Below are positions 39,930-51,852 of a DNA stretch of 64,000 bases, one piece after another. Made by a program: the position numbers and the translations under genes. The notes below the pieces were generated by a model, which searched no databases, was not told the DNA's origin, and was given only the letters and a program-made list of their open reading frames with translations. The stretch comes from Acanthosepion lycidas (Eukaryota; Mollusca; Cephalopoda; Sepiida; Sepiidae): positions 4,398,634 to 4,462,633 of the forward strand of contig OZ010580.1 of NCBI GenBank assembly GCA_963932145.1, given 5' to 3'. How positions within the stretch are numbered: the first letter of the stretch is position 1; the number at the start of each line of letters is the position of its first letter.

Positions 39930-41326
39930 TAGCGACGTACGCAGTAGCTCGTCTCTTCATATTTTTAATTTTATTATGTATTTTTCAGTCAGAAATATCA
40001 CGAATGGATAAATCAACTTTGATCACTGGATATAAAATATACAATTATAAATTGTTTCATCTTTCTAGAAAGTATATCTATACATTGACGTTTATAAGGA
40101 AGTTGGGATGGAAAACACTGAGTAATGAATAAATGAACATTTCGATAATCAAGTCTTTATTTAATAACGGCCAAAAATAAACGCTGGAAATTTCAATACG
40201 CTTAAAACCGACTTTTGCTTTGCAATAGGGACTCGTATCACACAACGAATTTTCAAGTTGCGATGATTATACAAACTTTTGCAAGAAATTAGGCCAAAAT
40301 ATGGAAGGAAAAATTAACTGTTAAATGGAATTCATGTTTTATCACGATAAAAAACGTGTCAATTAAATGAGAATGAGAATAAAATCTTTCATGTCTGCCG
40401 GTTGAATATGAAATGATTTTTTGTCGAATTACACAGGTTTTAGCAATTATAAAAGAAAAGCGAAGTGAAAAAATTCAAAGAAAGTAACACCACGTCTACT
40501 ATAATATGAGGTTACTTGAATAGATCAATATGTCAGAATATATGCAAAGAAATAATTTCGCCAGCGATTGGAAGGAGAGTAACTGACTTACGCTCAGTAA
40601 AATGATATTCGTGATAATAGCAATTTCAAAACAATGATGATGTTATACTTATTCAACTATTATTTATGTTTCGATAAAAGTTCATTGCATCTTTACAAAT
40701 ATGTGACAAGAGATAAAAACTGAAAATCATACAAAACTTTAAGAGGAAATGAGTCGGGTTTCGTTGTCTCCAGAGCAAGCACTGAAATGAATTCATTATA
40801 ACTGGCGAGTCACACAAGCACACCAACACGCAACACTTGTAGGGTAAAAATATGTATTCCGACAAAGGTTTTCCTTCTTAATGTTCGACGTGATAGGAAA
40901 CGAGAAAATGTGCAACAGAAGTCTATCATATTAAGAGGAGACACGTGCGTGTAATTTTAACGCGGGAATGAATGGAAGGGCATGGATTTGCCGCTTATGG
41001 GGCGGAATGAAATATTCAGTAAAAAAACAAACAAACATACGCGCACGAGAGACATCATGTACTATATACCGTCAGATTATTACAATTTATCGTGTCGCTT
41101 GTATTGTGTGAAGTTGAAAAATCTTTTCGACGGTGCGAAAATTATAGAAAACAATATTGGATATAAAATAATGAAAATTGTTGTTTATCTCGGTGTAGAA
41201 ATTTTCGACTACTTCGATGTTGTTTGTACTCAGTAGTAATGTATATTCGATAGGAAATAAAAGTAATGAAACAATGTCTGTTTGACTGCTTGTTAAATAA
41301 AAGCTCATTTAAGAGTTTTGCAAATC

Positions 41327-41445
41327 GTTTACGGCCATATCACGTTGAACACACCGGTTCTCGTCCGATCACCGAAGTTAAGCAACGTCGAGCCTGGTCA
41401 GTACTTGGATGGGTGACCGCTTGGGAATACCAGGTGCTGTAAGTG
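41327..41445 (+). rRNA. 5S ribosomal RNA, unit 21 (allele B)
   Basis: Allele B; from here to the gap every 5S is allele B. Confidence 0.98.
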
Positions 41446-41832
41446 CTTTTTCTTCGAACCTTCAAATATTCACTAATTTTCGACGCTTTCACTATCTACT
41501 ACTACATTTCTAACATAGAGATTTTGATTTGCTAAAATTTCCTTTAAATTTAAATTTTTTTTACGAAAAAATACAAAACATTGGCACTGCATTGTTTTAG
41601 TCAAACAAATAAGACACGGATAATTCGAAAAATCTTGCCTCGATAAATTTATCAGGAACGGAATTCGAGTATCACATCTCTTCAAATGGCACACGTAGAA
41701 TCGAAGAACAACACTGATGAAAGCTGAAGGGCTTAAGAGACATCAGCATGTGGTCAAACGTAAGCGATCTGAGAGACACCTTTTACTGGATTAAAAGATT
41801 GCACGACAACACATTGGTGGTGACTACAACAT

Positions 41833-41903
41833 TGCATCGGCCGGGAATCGAACCCGGGCCGCCCGCGTGGCAGGCGAGCATTCTACGACTGAACCACCGA
41901 TGC
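41833..41903 (-). tRNA. tRNA-Gly-GCC: tRNA-Gly(GCC), unit 22, D-loop mutant
   Basis: One substitution at 41887 changes the invariant G18 to C. This removes the G18-pseudouridine 55 contact between D and T loops and also alters the A box. Cloverleaf stems are intact. Reduced function is likely but not certain (inference). Confidence 0.93.
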
Positions 41904-43314
41904 TAGCGACGTACGCAGTAGCTCGTCTCTTCATATTTTTAATTTTATTATGTATTTTTCAGTCAGAAATATCACGAATGGATAAATCAACTTTGATCAC
42001 TGGATATAAAATATACAATTATAAATTGTTTCATCTTTCTAGAAAGTATATCTATACATTGACGTTTATAAGGAAGTTGGGATGGAAAACACTGAGTAAT
42101 GAATAAATGAACATTTCGATAATCAAGTCTTTATTTAATAACGGCCAAGACGTAGTAAAATAAACGCTGGAAATTTCAATACGCTTAAAACCGACTTTTG
42201 CTTTGCAATAGGGACTCGTATCACACAACGAATTTTCAAGTTGCGATGATTATACAAACTTTTGCAAGAAATTAGGCCAAAATATGGAAGGAAAAATTAA
42301 CTGTTAAATGGAATTCATGTTTTATCACGATGAAAAACGTGTCAATTAAATGAGAATGAGAATAAAATCTTTCATGTCTTGCCGGTTGAATATGAAATGA
42401 TTTTTTGTCGAATTACACAGGTTTTAGCAATTATAAAAGAAAAGCGAAGTGAAAAAATTCAAAGAAAGTAACACCACGTCTACTATAATATGAGGTTACT
42501 TGAATAGATCAATATGTCAGAATATATGCAAAGAAATAATTTCGCCAGCGATTGGAAGGAGAGTAACTGACTTACGCTCAGTAAAATGATATTCGTGATA
42601 ATAGCAATTTCAAAACAATGATGATGTTATTCTTATTCAACTATTATTTATGTTTCGATAAAAGTTCATTGCATCTTTACAAATATGTGACAAGAGATAA
42701 AAACTGAAAATCATACAAAACTTTAAGAGGAAATGAGTCGGGTTTCGTTGTCTCCAGAGCAAGCACTGAAATGAATTCATTATAACTGGCGAGTCACACA
42801 AGCACACCAACACGCAACACTTGTAGGGTAAAAATATGTATTCCGACAAAGGTTTTCCTTCTTAATGTTCGACGTGATAGGAAACGAGAAAATGTGCAAC
42901 AGAAGTCTATCATATTAAGAGGAGACACGTGCGTGTAATTTTAACGCGGGAATGAATGGAAGGGCATGGATTTGCCGCTTATGGGGCGGAATGAAATATT
43001 CAGTGAAAAAAAAAACAAACAAACATACGCGCACGAGAGACATCATGTACTATATACCGTCAGATTATTACAATTTATCGTGTCGCTTGTATTGTGTGAA
43101 GTTGAAAAATCTTTTCGACGGTGCGAAAATTATAGAAAACAATATTGGATATAAAATAATGAAAATTGTTGTTTATCTCGGTGTAGAAATTTTCGACTAC
43201 TTCGATGTTGTTTGTACTCAGTAGTAATGTATATTCGATAGGAAATAAAAGTAATGAAACAATGTCTGTTTGACTGCTTGTTAAATAAAAGCTCATTTAA
43301 GAGTTTTGCAAATC

Positions 43315-43433
43315 GTTTACGGCCATATCACGTTGAACACACCGGTTCTCGTCCGATCACCGAAGTTAAGCAACGTCGAGCCTGGTCAGTACTTGGATGG
43401 GTGACCGCTTGGGAATACCAGGTGCTGTAAGTG
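43315..43433 (+). rRNA. 5S ribosomal RNA, unit 22 (allele B)
   Basis: Allele B. The unit has the long A-run, the only such unit after unit 9. Confidence 0.98.
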
Positions 43434-43820
43434 CTTTTTCTTCGAACCTTCAAATATTCACTAATTTTCGACGCTTTCACTATCTACTACTACATTTCTA
43501 ACATAGAGATTTTGATTTGCTAAAATTTCCTTTAAATTTAAATTTTTTTTACGAAAAAATACAAAACATTGGCACTGCATTGTTTTAGTCAAACAAATAA
43601 GACACGGATAATTCGAAAAATCTTGCCTCGATAAATTTATCAGGAACGGAATTCGAGTATCACATCTCTTCAAATGGCACACGTAGAATCGAAGAACAAC
43701 ACTGATGAAAGCTGAAGGGCTTAAGAGACATCAGCATGTGGTCAAACGTAAGCGATCTGAGAGACACCTTTTACTGGATTAAAAGATTGCACGACAACAC
43801 ATTGGTGGTGACTACAACAT

Positions 43821-43891
43821 TGCATCGGCCGGGAATCGAACCCGGGCCGCCCGCGTGGCAGGCGAGCATTCTACCACTGAACCACCGATGC
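43821..43891 (-). tRNA. tRNA-Gly-GCC: tRNA-Gly(GCC), unit 23
   Basis: Sequence unchanged. Confidence 0.98.
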
Positions 43892-45297
43892 TAGCGACGT
43901 ACGCAGTAGCTCGTCTCTTCATATTTTTAATTTTATTATGTATTTTTCAGTCAGAAATATCACGAATGGATAAATCAACTTTGATCACTGGATATAAAAT
44001 ATACAATTATAAATTGTTTCATCTTTCTAGAAAGTATATCTATACATTGACGTTTATAAGGAAGTTGGGATGGAAAACACTGAGTAATGAATAAATGAAC
44101 ATTTCGATAATCAAGTCTTTATTTAATAACGGCCAAGACGTAGTAAAATAAACGCTGGAAATTTCAATACGCTTAAAACCGACTTTTGCTTTGCAATAGG
44201 GACTCGTATCACACAACGAATTTTCAAGTTGCGATGATTATACAAACTTTTGCAAGAAATTAGGCCAAAATATGGAACGAAAAATTAACTGTTAAATGGA
44301 ATTCATGTTTTATCACGATGAAAAACGTGTCAATTAAATGAGAATGAGAATAAAATCTTTCATGTCTGCCGGTTGAATATGAAATGATTTTTTGTCGAAT
44401 TACACAGGTTTTAGCAATTATAAAAGAAAAGCGAAGTGAAAAAATTCAAAGAAAGTAACACCACGTCTACTATAATATGAGGTTACTTGAATAGATCAAT
44501 ATGTCAGAATATATGCAAAGAAATAATTTCGCCAGCGATTGGAAGGAGAGTAACTGACTTACGCTCAGTAAAATGATATTCGTGATAATAGCAATTTCAA
44601 AACAATGATGATGTTATACTTATTCAACTATTATTTATGTTTCGATAAAAGTTCATTGCATCTTTACAAATATGTGACAAGAGATAAAAACTGAAAATCA
44701 TACAAAACTTTAAGAGGAAATGAGTCGGGTTTCGTTGTCTCCAGAGCAAGCACTGAAATGAATTCATTATAACTGGCGAGTCACACAAGCACACCAACAC
44801 GCAACACTTGTAGGGTAAAAATATGTATTCCGACAAAGGTTTTCCTTCTTAATGTTCGACGTGATAGGAAACGAGAAAATGTGCAACAGAAGTCTATCAT
44901 ATTAAGAGGAGACACGTGCGTGTAATTTTAACGCGGGAATGAATGGAAGGGCATGGATTTGCCGCTTATGGGGCGGAATGAAATATTCAGTAAAAAAACA
45001 AACAAACATACGCGCACGAGAGACATCATGTACTATATACCGTCAGATTATTACAATTTATCGTGTCGCTTGTATTGTGTGAAGTTGAAAAATCTTTTCG
45101 ACGGTGCGAAAATTATAGAAAACAATATTGGATATAAAATAATGAAAATTGTTGTTTATCTCGGTGTAGAAATTTTCGACTACTTCGATGTTGTTTGTAC
45201 TCAGTAGTAATGTATATTCGATAGGAAATAAAAGTAATGAAACAATGTCTGTTTGACTGCTTGTTAAATAAAAGCTCATTTAAGAGTTTTGCAAATC

Positions 45298-45416
45298 GTT
45301 TACGGCCATATCACGTTGAACACACCGGTTCTCGTCCGATCACCGAAGTTAAGCAACGTCGAGCCTGGTCAGTACTTGGATGGGTGACCGCTTGGGAATA
45401 CCAGGTGCTGTAAGTG
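45298..45416 (+). rRNA. 5S ribosomal RNA, unit 23 (allele B)
   Basis: Allele B, standard flank. Confidence 0.98.
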
Positions 45417-45803
45417 CTTTTTCTTCGAACCTTCAAATATTCACTAATTTTCGACGCTTTCACTATCTACTACTACATTTCTAACATAGAGATTTTGATT
45501 TGCTAAAATTTCCTTTAAATTTAAATTTTTTTTACGAAAAAATACAAAACATTGGCACTGCATTGTTTTAGTCAAACAAATAAGACACGGATAATTCGAA
45601 AAATCTTGCCTCGATAAATTTATCAGGAACGGAATTCGAGTATCACATCTCTTCAAATGGCACACGTAGAATCGAAGAACAACACTGATGAAAGCTGAAG
45701 GGCTTAAGAGACATCAGCATGTGGTCAAACGTAAGCGATCTGAGAGACACCTTTTACTGGATTAAAAGATTGCACGACAACACATTGGTGGTGACTACAA
45801 CAT

Positions 45804-45874
45804 TGCATCGGCCGGGAATCGAACCCGGGCCGCCCGCGTGGCAGGCGAGCATTCTACCACTGAACCACCGATGC
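45804..45874 (-). tRNA. tRNA-Gly-GCC: tRNA-Gly(GCC), unit 24
   Basis: Sequence unchanged; private spacer change GAAAAGAATATT near 47101. Confidence 0.98.
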
Positions 45875-47280
45875 TAGCGACGTACGCAGTAGCTCGTCTC
45901 TTCATATTTTTAATTTTATTATGTATTTTTCAGTCAGAAATATCACGAATGGATAAATCAACTTTGATCACTGGATATAAAATATACAATTATAAATTGT
46001 TTCATCTTTCTAGAAAGTATATCTATACATTGACGTTTATAAGGAAGTTGGGATGGAAAACACTGAGTAATGAATAAATGAACATTTCGATAATCAAGTC
46101 TTTATTTAATAACGGCCAAGACGTAGTAAAATAAACGCTGGAAATTTCAATACGCTTAAAACCGACTTTTGCTTTGCAATAGGGACTCGTATCACACAAC
46201 GAATTTTCAAGTTGCGATGATTATACAAACTTTTGCAAGAAATTAGGCCAAAATATGGAACGAAAAATTAACTGTTAAATGGAATTCATGTTTTATCACG
46301 ATGAAAAACGTGTCAATTAAATGAGAATGAGAATAAAATCTTTCATGTCTGCCGGTTGAATATGAAATGATTTTTTGTCGAATTACACAGGTTTTAGCAA
46401 TTATAAAAGAAAAGCGAAGTGAAAAAATTCAAAGAAAGTAACACCACGTCTACTATAATATGAGGTTACTTGAATAGATCAATATGTCAGAATATATGCA
46501 AAGAAATAATTTCGCCAGCGATTGGAAGGAGAGTAACTGACTTACGCTCAGTAAAATGATATTCGTGATAATAGCAATTTCAAAACAATGATGATGTTAT
46601 ACTTATTCAACTATTATTTATGTTTCGATAAAAGTTCATTGCATCTTTACAAATATGTGACAAGAGATAAAAACTGAAAATCATACAAAACTTTAAGAGG
46701 AAATGAGTCGGGTTTCGTTGTCTCCAGAGCAAGCACTGAAATGAATTCATTATAACTGGCGAGTCACACAAGCACACCAACACGCAACACTTGTAGGGTA
46801 AAAATATGTATTCCGACAAAGGTTTTCCTTCTTAATGTTCGACGTGATAGGAAACGAGAAAATGTGCAACAGAAGTCTATCATATTAAGAGGAGACACGT
46901 GCGTGTAATTTTAACGCGGGAATGAATGGAAGGGCATGGATTTGCCGCTTATGGGGCGGAATGAAATATTCAGTAAAAAAACAAACAAACATACGCGCAC
47001 GAGAGACATCATGTACTATATACCGTCAGATTATTACAATTTATCGTGTCGCTTGTATTGTGTGAAGTTGAAAAATCTTTTCGACGGTGCGAAAATTATA
47101 GAAAAGAATATTGGATATAAAATAATGAAAATTGTTGTTTATCTCGGTGTAGAAATTTTCGACTACTTCGATGTTGTTTGTACTCAGTAGTAATGTATAT
47201 TCGATAGGAAATAAAAGTAATGAAACAATGTCTGTTTGACTGCTTGTTAAATAAAAGCTCATTTAAGAGTTTTGCAAATC

Positions 47281-47399
47281 GTTTACGGCCATATCACGTT
47301 GAACACACCGGTTCTCGTCCGATCACCGAAGTTAAGCAACGTCGAGCCTGGTCAGTACTTGGATGGGTGACCGCTTGGGAATACCAGGTGCTGTAAGTG
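47281..47399 (+). rRNA. 5S ribosomal RNA, unit 24 (allele B), last forward copy
   Basis: Allele B. The spacer after it has private changes (CGACGTTTTCAC, CTAAAGTTTCC), so divergence rises slightly towards the gap. Confidence 0.98.
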
Positions 47400-47786
47400 C
47401 TTTTTCTTCGAACCTTCAAATATTCACTAATTTTCGACGTTTTCACTATCTACTACTACATTTCTAACATAGAGATTTTGATTTGCTAAAGTTTCCTTTA
47501 AATTTAAATTTTTTTTACGAAAAAATACAAAACATTGGCACTGCATTGTTTTAGTCAAACAAATAAGACACGGATAATTCGAAAAATCTTGCCTCGATAA
47601 ATTTATCAGGAACGGAATTCGAGTATCACATCTCTTCAAATGGCACACGTAGAATCGAAGAACAACACTGATGAAAGCTGAAGGGCTTAAGAGACATCAG
47701 CATGTGGTCAAACGTAAGCGATCTGAGAGACACCTTTTACTGGATTAAAAGATTGCACGACAACACATTGGTGGTGACTACAACAT

Positions 47787-47857
47787 TGCATCGGCCGGGA
47801 ATCGAACCCGGGCCGCCCGCGTGGCAGGCGAGCATTCTACCACTGAACCACCGATGC
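47787..47857 (-). tRNA. tRNA-Gly-GCC: tRNA-Gly(GCC), unit 25, last forward copy
   Basis: Sequence unchanged. The unit is cut by the N-run about 280 bp before its 5S would start. Confidence 0.98.
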
Positions 47858-49000
47858 TAGCGACGTACGCAGTAGCTCGTCTCTTCATATTTTTAATTTT
47901 ATTATGTATTTTTCAGTCAGAAATATCACGAATGGATAAATCAACTTTGATCACTGGATATAAAATATACAATTATAAATTGTTTCATCTTTCTAGAAAG
48001 TATATCTATACATTGACGTTTATAAGGAAGTTGGGATGGAAAACACTGAGTAATGAATAAATGAACATTTCGATAATCAAGTCTTTATTTAATAACGGCC
48101 AAGACGTAGTAAAATAAACGCTGGAAATTTCAATACGCTTAAAACCGACTTTTGCTTTGCAATAGGGACTCGTATCACACAACGAATTTTCAAGTTGCGA
48201 TGATTATACAAACTTTTGCAAGAAATTAGGCCAAAATATGGAACGAAAAATTAACTGTTAAATGGAATTCATGTTTTATCACGATGAAAAACGTGTCAAT
48301 TAAATGAGAATGAGAATAAAATCTTTCATGTCTTGCCGGTTGAATATGAAATGATTTTTTGTCGAATTACACAGGTTTTAGCAATTATAAAAGAAAAGCG
48401 AAGTGAAAAAATTCAAAGAAAGTAACACCACGTCTACTATAATATGAGGTTACTTGAATAGATCAATATGTCAGAATATATGCAAAGAAATAATTTCGCC
48501 AGCGATTGGAAGGAGAGTAACTGACTTACGCTCAGTAAAATGATATTCGTGATAATAGCAATTTCAAAACAATGATGATGTTATACTTATTCAACTATTA
48601 TTTATGTTTCGATAAAAGTTCATTGCATCTTTACAAATATGTGACAAGAGATAAAAACTGAAAATCATACAAAACTTTAAGAGGAAATGAGTCGGGTTTC
48701 GTTGTCTCCAGAGCAAGCACTGAAATGAATTCATTATAACTGGCGAGTCACACAAGCACACCAACACGCAACACTTGTAGGGTAAAAATATGTATTCCGA
48801 CAAAGGTTTTCCTTCTTAATGTTCGACGTGATAGGAAACGAGAAAATGTGCAACAGAAGTCTATCATATTAAGAGGAGACACGTGCGTGTAATTTTAACG
48901 CGGGAATGAATGGAAGGGCATGGATTTGCCGCTTATGGGGCGGAATGAAATATTCAGTAAAAAAACAAACAAACATACGCGCACGAGAGACATCATGTAC

Positions 49001-49200
49001 NNNNNNNNNNNNNNNNNNNNNNNNNNNNNNNNNNNNNNNNNNNNNNNNNNNNNNNNNNNNNNNNNNNNNNNNNNNNNNNNNNNNNNNNNNNNNNNNNNNN
49101 NNNNNNNNNNNNNNNNNNNNNNNNNNNNNNNNNNNNNNNNNNNNNNNNNNNNNNNNNNNNNNNNNNNNNNNNNNNNNNNNNNNNNNNNNNNNNNNNNNNN
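49001..49200. other. Assembly gap of 200 N
   Basis: Exactly 200 unknown bases, a placeholder-like round length. Left of it the array is in forward orientation, right of it inverted, so the gap hides the turn-around. Open frames crossing it are meaningless. Confidence 0.95.
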
Positions 49201-49825
49201 ATTCTGACATATTGAATTGAACTATTCAAGTAACCTCATATTATAGTAGACGTGGTGTTACTTTCTTTGAATTTTTTCACTTCGCTTTTCTTTTATAATT
49301 GCTAAAACCTGTGTAATTCGACAAAAAAATCATTTCATTTTCAACCGGCAGACATGAAAGATTTTATTCTCATTCTCATTTAATTGACACGTTTGTCATC
49401 GTGATAAAACATGAATTCCATTTAACAGTTAATTTTTCGTTCGATATTTTGGCCTAATTTCTTGCAAAAGTTTGTATAATCATCGCAACTTGAACATTCG
49501 TTATGTGATACGAGTCCCTATTGCAAAGCAAAAGTCGGTTTTAAGCGTATTGAAATTTCCAGCGTTTATTTTACTACGTCTTGGCCGTTATTAAATAAAG
49601 ACTTGATTATCGAAATGTTCATTTATTCATTACTCAGTGTTTTCCATCCCAACTTCCTTATAAACGTCAGTGTATAGATATACTTTCTAGAAAGATGAAA
49701 GAATTTATAATTGTATGTTTTATATCCAGTGATCAAAGTTGATTTATCCATTCGTGATATTTCTGACTGAAAAATACATAATAAAATTAAAAATATGAAG
49801 AGACGAGCTAGTGCGTACGTCGCTA

Positions 49826-49896
49826 GCATCGGTGGTTCAGTGGTAGAATGCTCGCCTGCCACGCGGGCGGCCCGGGTTCGATTCCCGGCCGATGCA
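49826..49896 (+). tRNA. tRNA-Gly-GCC: tRNA-Gly(GCC), inverted unit
   Basis: Identical 71-nt sequence to the forward consensus although its flanks have diverged, which suggests it is still functional or was recently homogenised. TATGAAG element upstream (about 49794-49800). First T-run TTTT about 36 nt past the 3' end. Confidence 0.98.
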
Positions 49897-50305
49897 ATAT
49901 TGTAGTCACCACTAATGTGTTGTCGTGCAATCTTTTAATCCAGCATATGTAAAAGGTGTCTCTCAGATCGCTTACGTTTGACCACATGCTGATGTCTCTT
50001 CAGCTTTCATCAGTGTTGTTCTTCGATTCTACGTGTGCCATTTGAAGAGATGTGATACTCGAATTCCGTTCCTGATAAATTTATCGAGGAAAGATTTTTC
50101 GAATCATCCGTGTCTTATTTGTTTGACTAAAAAACAATGCAGTGCCAATGTTTTGTATTTTTTCGTAAAAAAAATTTAAATTTAAAGGAAATTTTAGCAA
50201 ATCAAAATCTCTATGTTAGAAATGTAGTAGTAGATAGTGAAAGCGTCGAAAATTAGTGAATATTTGAAGGTTCGAAGAAAAAGCACAGACAAAAGAAGCG
50301 AAAAG

Positions 50306-50424
50306 CACTTACAGCACCTGGTATTCCCAAGCGGTCACCCATCCAAGTACTGACCAGGCTCGACGTTGCTTAACTTCGGTGATCGGACGAGAACCGGTGT
50401 GTTCAACGTGATATGGCCGTAAAC
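50306..50424 (-). rRNA. 5S ribosomal RNA, inverted unit (allele B)
   Basis: Intact 5S of allele B. Its 3' flank differs from the array: after a four-T run there is an extra stretch of about 22 nt (about 50279-50300) before the usual CTTCGAACC, so a second T-rich site follows the first terminator. Confidence 0.97.
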
Positions 50425-51211
50425 GATTTGCAAAGCTCTTAAATGAGCTTTTATTTAACAAGCAGTCAAACAGACATTGTTTCATTACTTTTATTTCCTA
50501 TCGAATATACATTACTACTGAGTACAAACAACATCGAAGTAGTCGAAAATTTCTACACCGAGATAAACAACAATTTTCATTATTTTATATCCAATATTGT
50601 TTTCTATAATTTTCGCACCGTCGAAAAGATTTTTCAACTTCACACAATACAAGCGACACGATAAATTGTAATAATCTGACGGTATATAGTACAATGCATG
50701 ATGTCTCTCGTGCGCGTATGTTTGTTTGTTTTTTTTTTCACTGAATATTTCATTCCGCCCCATAAGCGGCAAAAATCCATGCTCTTCCATTCATTCCCGC
50801 GTTAAAATTACACGCACGTGTCTCCTATTAATATGATATACTTCTGTTGCACATTTTCTCGTTTCCTATCACGTCGAACATTAAGAAGGAAAACCTTTGT
50901 CGGAATACATATTTTTACCCTACAAGTGTTGCGTGTTGGTGTGCTTGTGTGACTCGCCAGTTATAATGAATTCATTTCAGTGCTTGCTCTGGAGACAACG
51001 AAACCCGACTCATTTCCTCTTAAAGTTTGTATGATTTTCAGTTTTTATCTCTTGTCACATATTTGTAAAGATGCAAAGAACTTTTATCGAAACATAAATA
51101 ATAGTTGAATAAGTATAACATCATCATTGTTTTGAAATTGCTATTATCACGAATATCATTCAGTTACCCTACTTCCAATCGCTGGCGAAATTATTTCTTT
51201 GCATATATTTT

Positions 51212-51416
51212 ATTTTGACATATTGAATTATTCAAGTAACCTCATATAGTAGACGTGTTGTTACTTTCTTTGAATATTTTTCACTTCGCTTTTCTTTTAT
51301 AATTGCTAAAACCTGTGTAATTCGACAAAATCATTTCATTTTCAAGGGCAGACATGAAAGATTTTATTCTCATTTAATTTCATCCTGATAAACATGAATT
51401 CCATTTGAATGTTGAT
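51212..51416 (-). repeat. Decayed inverted unit, first part
   Basis: Matches the start of the inverted unit (49201 to about 49425) with small deletions. It stops after CCATTT, before the position where tRNA-Gly should lie. No RNA gene remains. Confidence 0.85.
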
Positions 51417-51835
51417 AGGCTGAAAATATCTCTGATTCATTCCCGCCTTTATATTTTAAACACATTCCTCGTAGTTATCTTTCTTATTTTTTCCTTTTTT
51501 ATTTCGTGCAATCGTAAGAAAGCACACTTTTTTCGGAATACTTACATGTTTTTTTTCCTTGTATATTATTCGCCAGTATGATCGAATTCACTTTAATACT
51601 TGCTTTGGTGACTACGAAACCCGGCTCATTTTCTTTTAAATTTTTATTATTTTCTTTTTCATTACGTGTCACCTATATTTATTTGGAAATATATACTGAA
51701 CTGATCTTTTATCGAAATATAAATAATTTGGGTAATTTCATCTTTAATTCTAACACCATTATTATTTTGAAATTTTTACATTATCACTAGAGAGAGATCA
51801 TCTTCCTGGCTATAATCAGTTACTTTTTTCTTCAT
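51417..51835 (-). repeat. Decayed inverted unit, second part (old spacer relic)
   Basis: A much more diverged match to the spacer at about 50785-51175. Shared landmarks in the same order include ATTCATTCCCGC, TCGGAATAC, CGCCAG, ACGAAACCCG, CTTTTATCGAAA and TATTTTGAAATT. About 1.36 kb of unit sequence, with the tRNA and 5S, is missing between this part and the preceding one. The open frame at 51578-51790 is a by-product of this homology. Confidence 0.75.
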
Positions 51836-51852
51836 CTGCTTCTGTTAAATAT

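Larger units (their letters stand above)
1..49000. repeat. Tandem array of 5S rRNA / tRNA-Gly units
   Basis: About 24.6 head-to-tail copies of one unit. Distances between successive 5S starts are 1974 to 1992 bp (mean about 1982). Each unit holds one minus-strand tRNA-Gly(GCC) and one plus-strand 5S rRNA. Length classes come from a few indels: a 9-bp loss just upstream of the tRNA 5' side (units 3, 6, 8); a 9-bp loss after GGCCAA (units 3, 6, 8, 17, 18, 19, 21); a 5-bp TTCAA gain (units 2-6, 8); a long or short A-run about 300 bp before the 5S; and one extra T in GTCTTGCC (units 11, 12, 13, 15, 17-20, 22, 25). The window opens inside the convergent spacer, so the array continues to the left. 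Low divergence with clustered variants indicates homogenisation by unequal exchange or gene conversion (inference). Confidence 0.97.
49201..51211 (-). repeat. Inverted 5S / tRNA-Gly unit
   Basis: One full unit in reverse orientation, beginning inside the divergent spacer (ATTCTGACATATTG) and ending where the same phrase returns at 51212. Many scattered substitutions and small indels relative to the forward array. It carries the TTCAATTCAAT form, the long A-run and 5S allele B, a set found in forward units 2, 4 and 5 and not in the units nearest the gap. Confidence 0.93.

Noticed and set aside
1..49000. CRISPR-like array or satellite without genes
   Set aside because: The period is about 2 kb with intact tRNA and 5S genes in each unit; there are no short repeat-spacer units.
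1..49000. 45S-type ribosomal DNA unit
   Set aside because: No 18S, 5.8S or 28S sequence is present; only 5S.
48869..49229. Open frames across the gap
   Set aside because: Made mostly of unknown residues from N.
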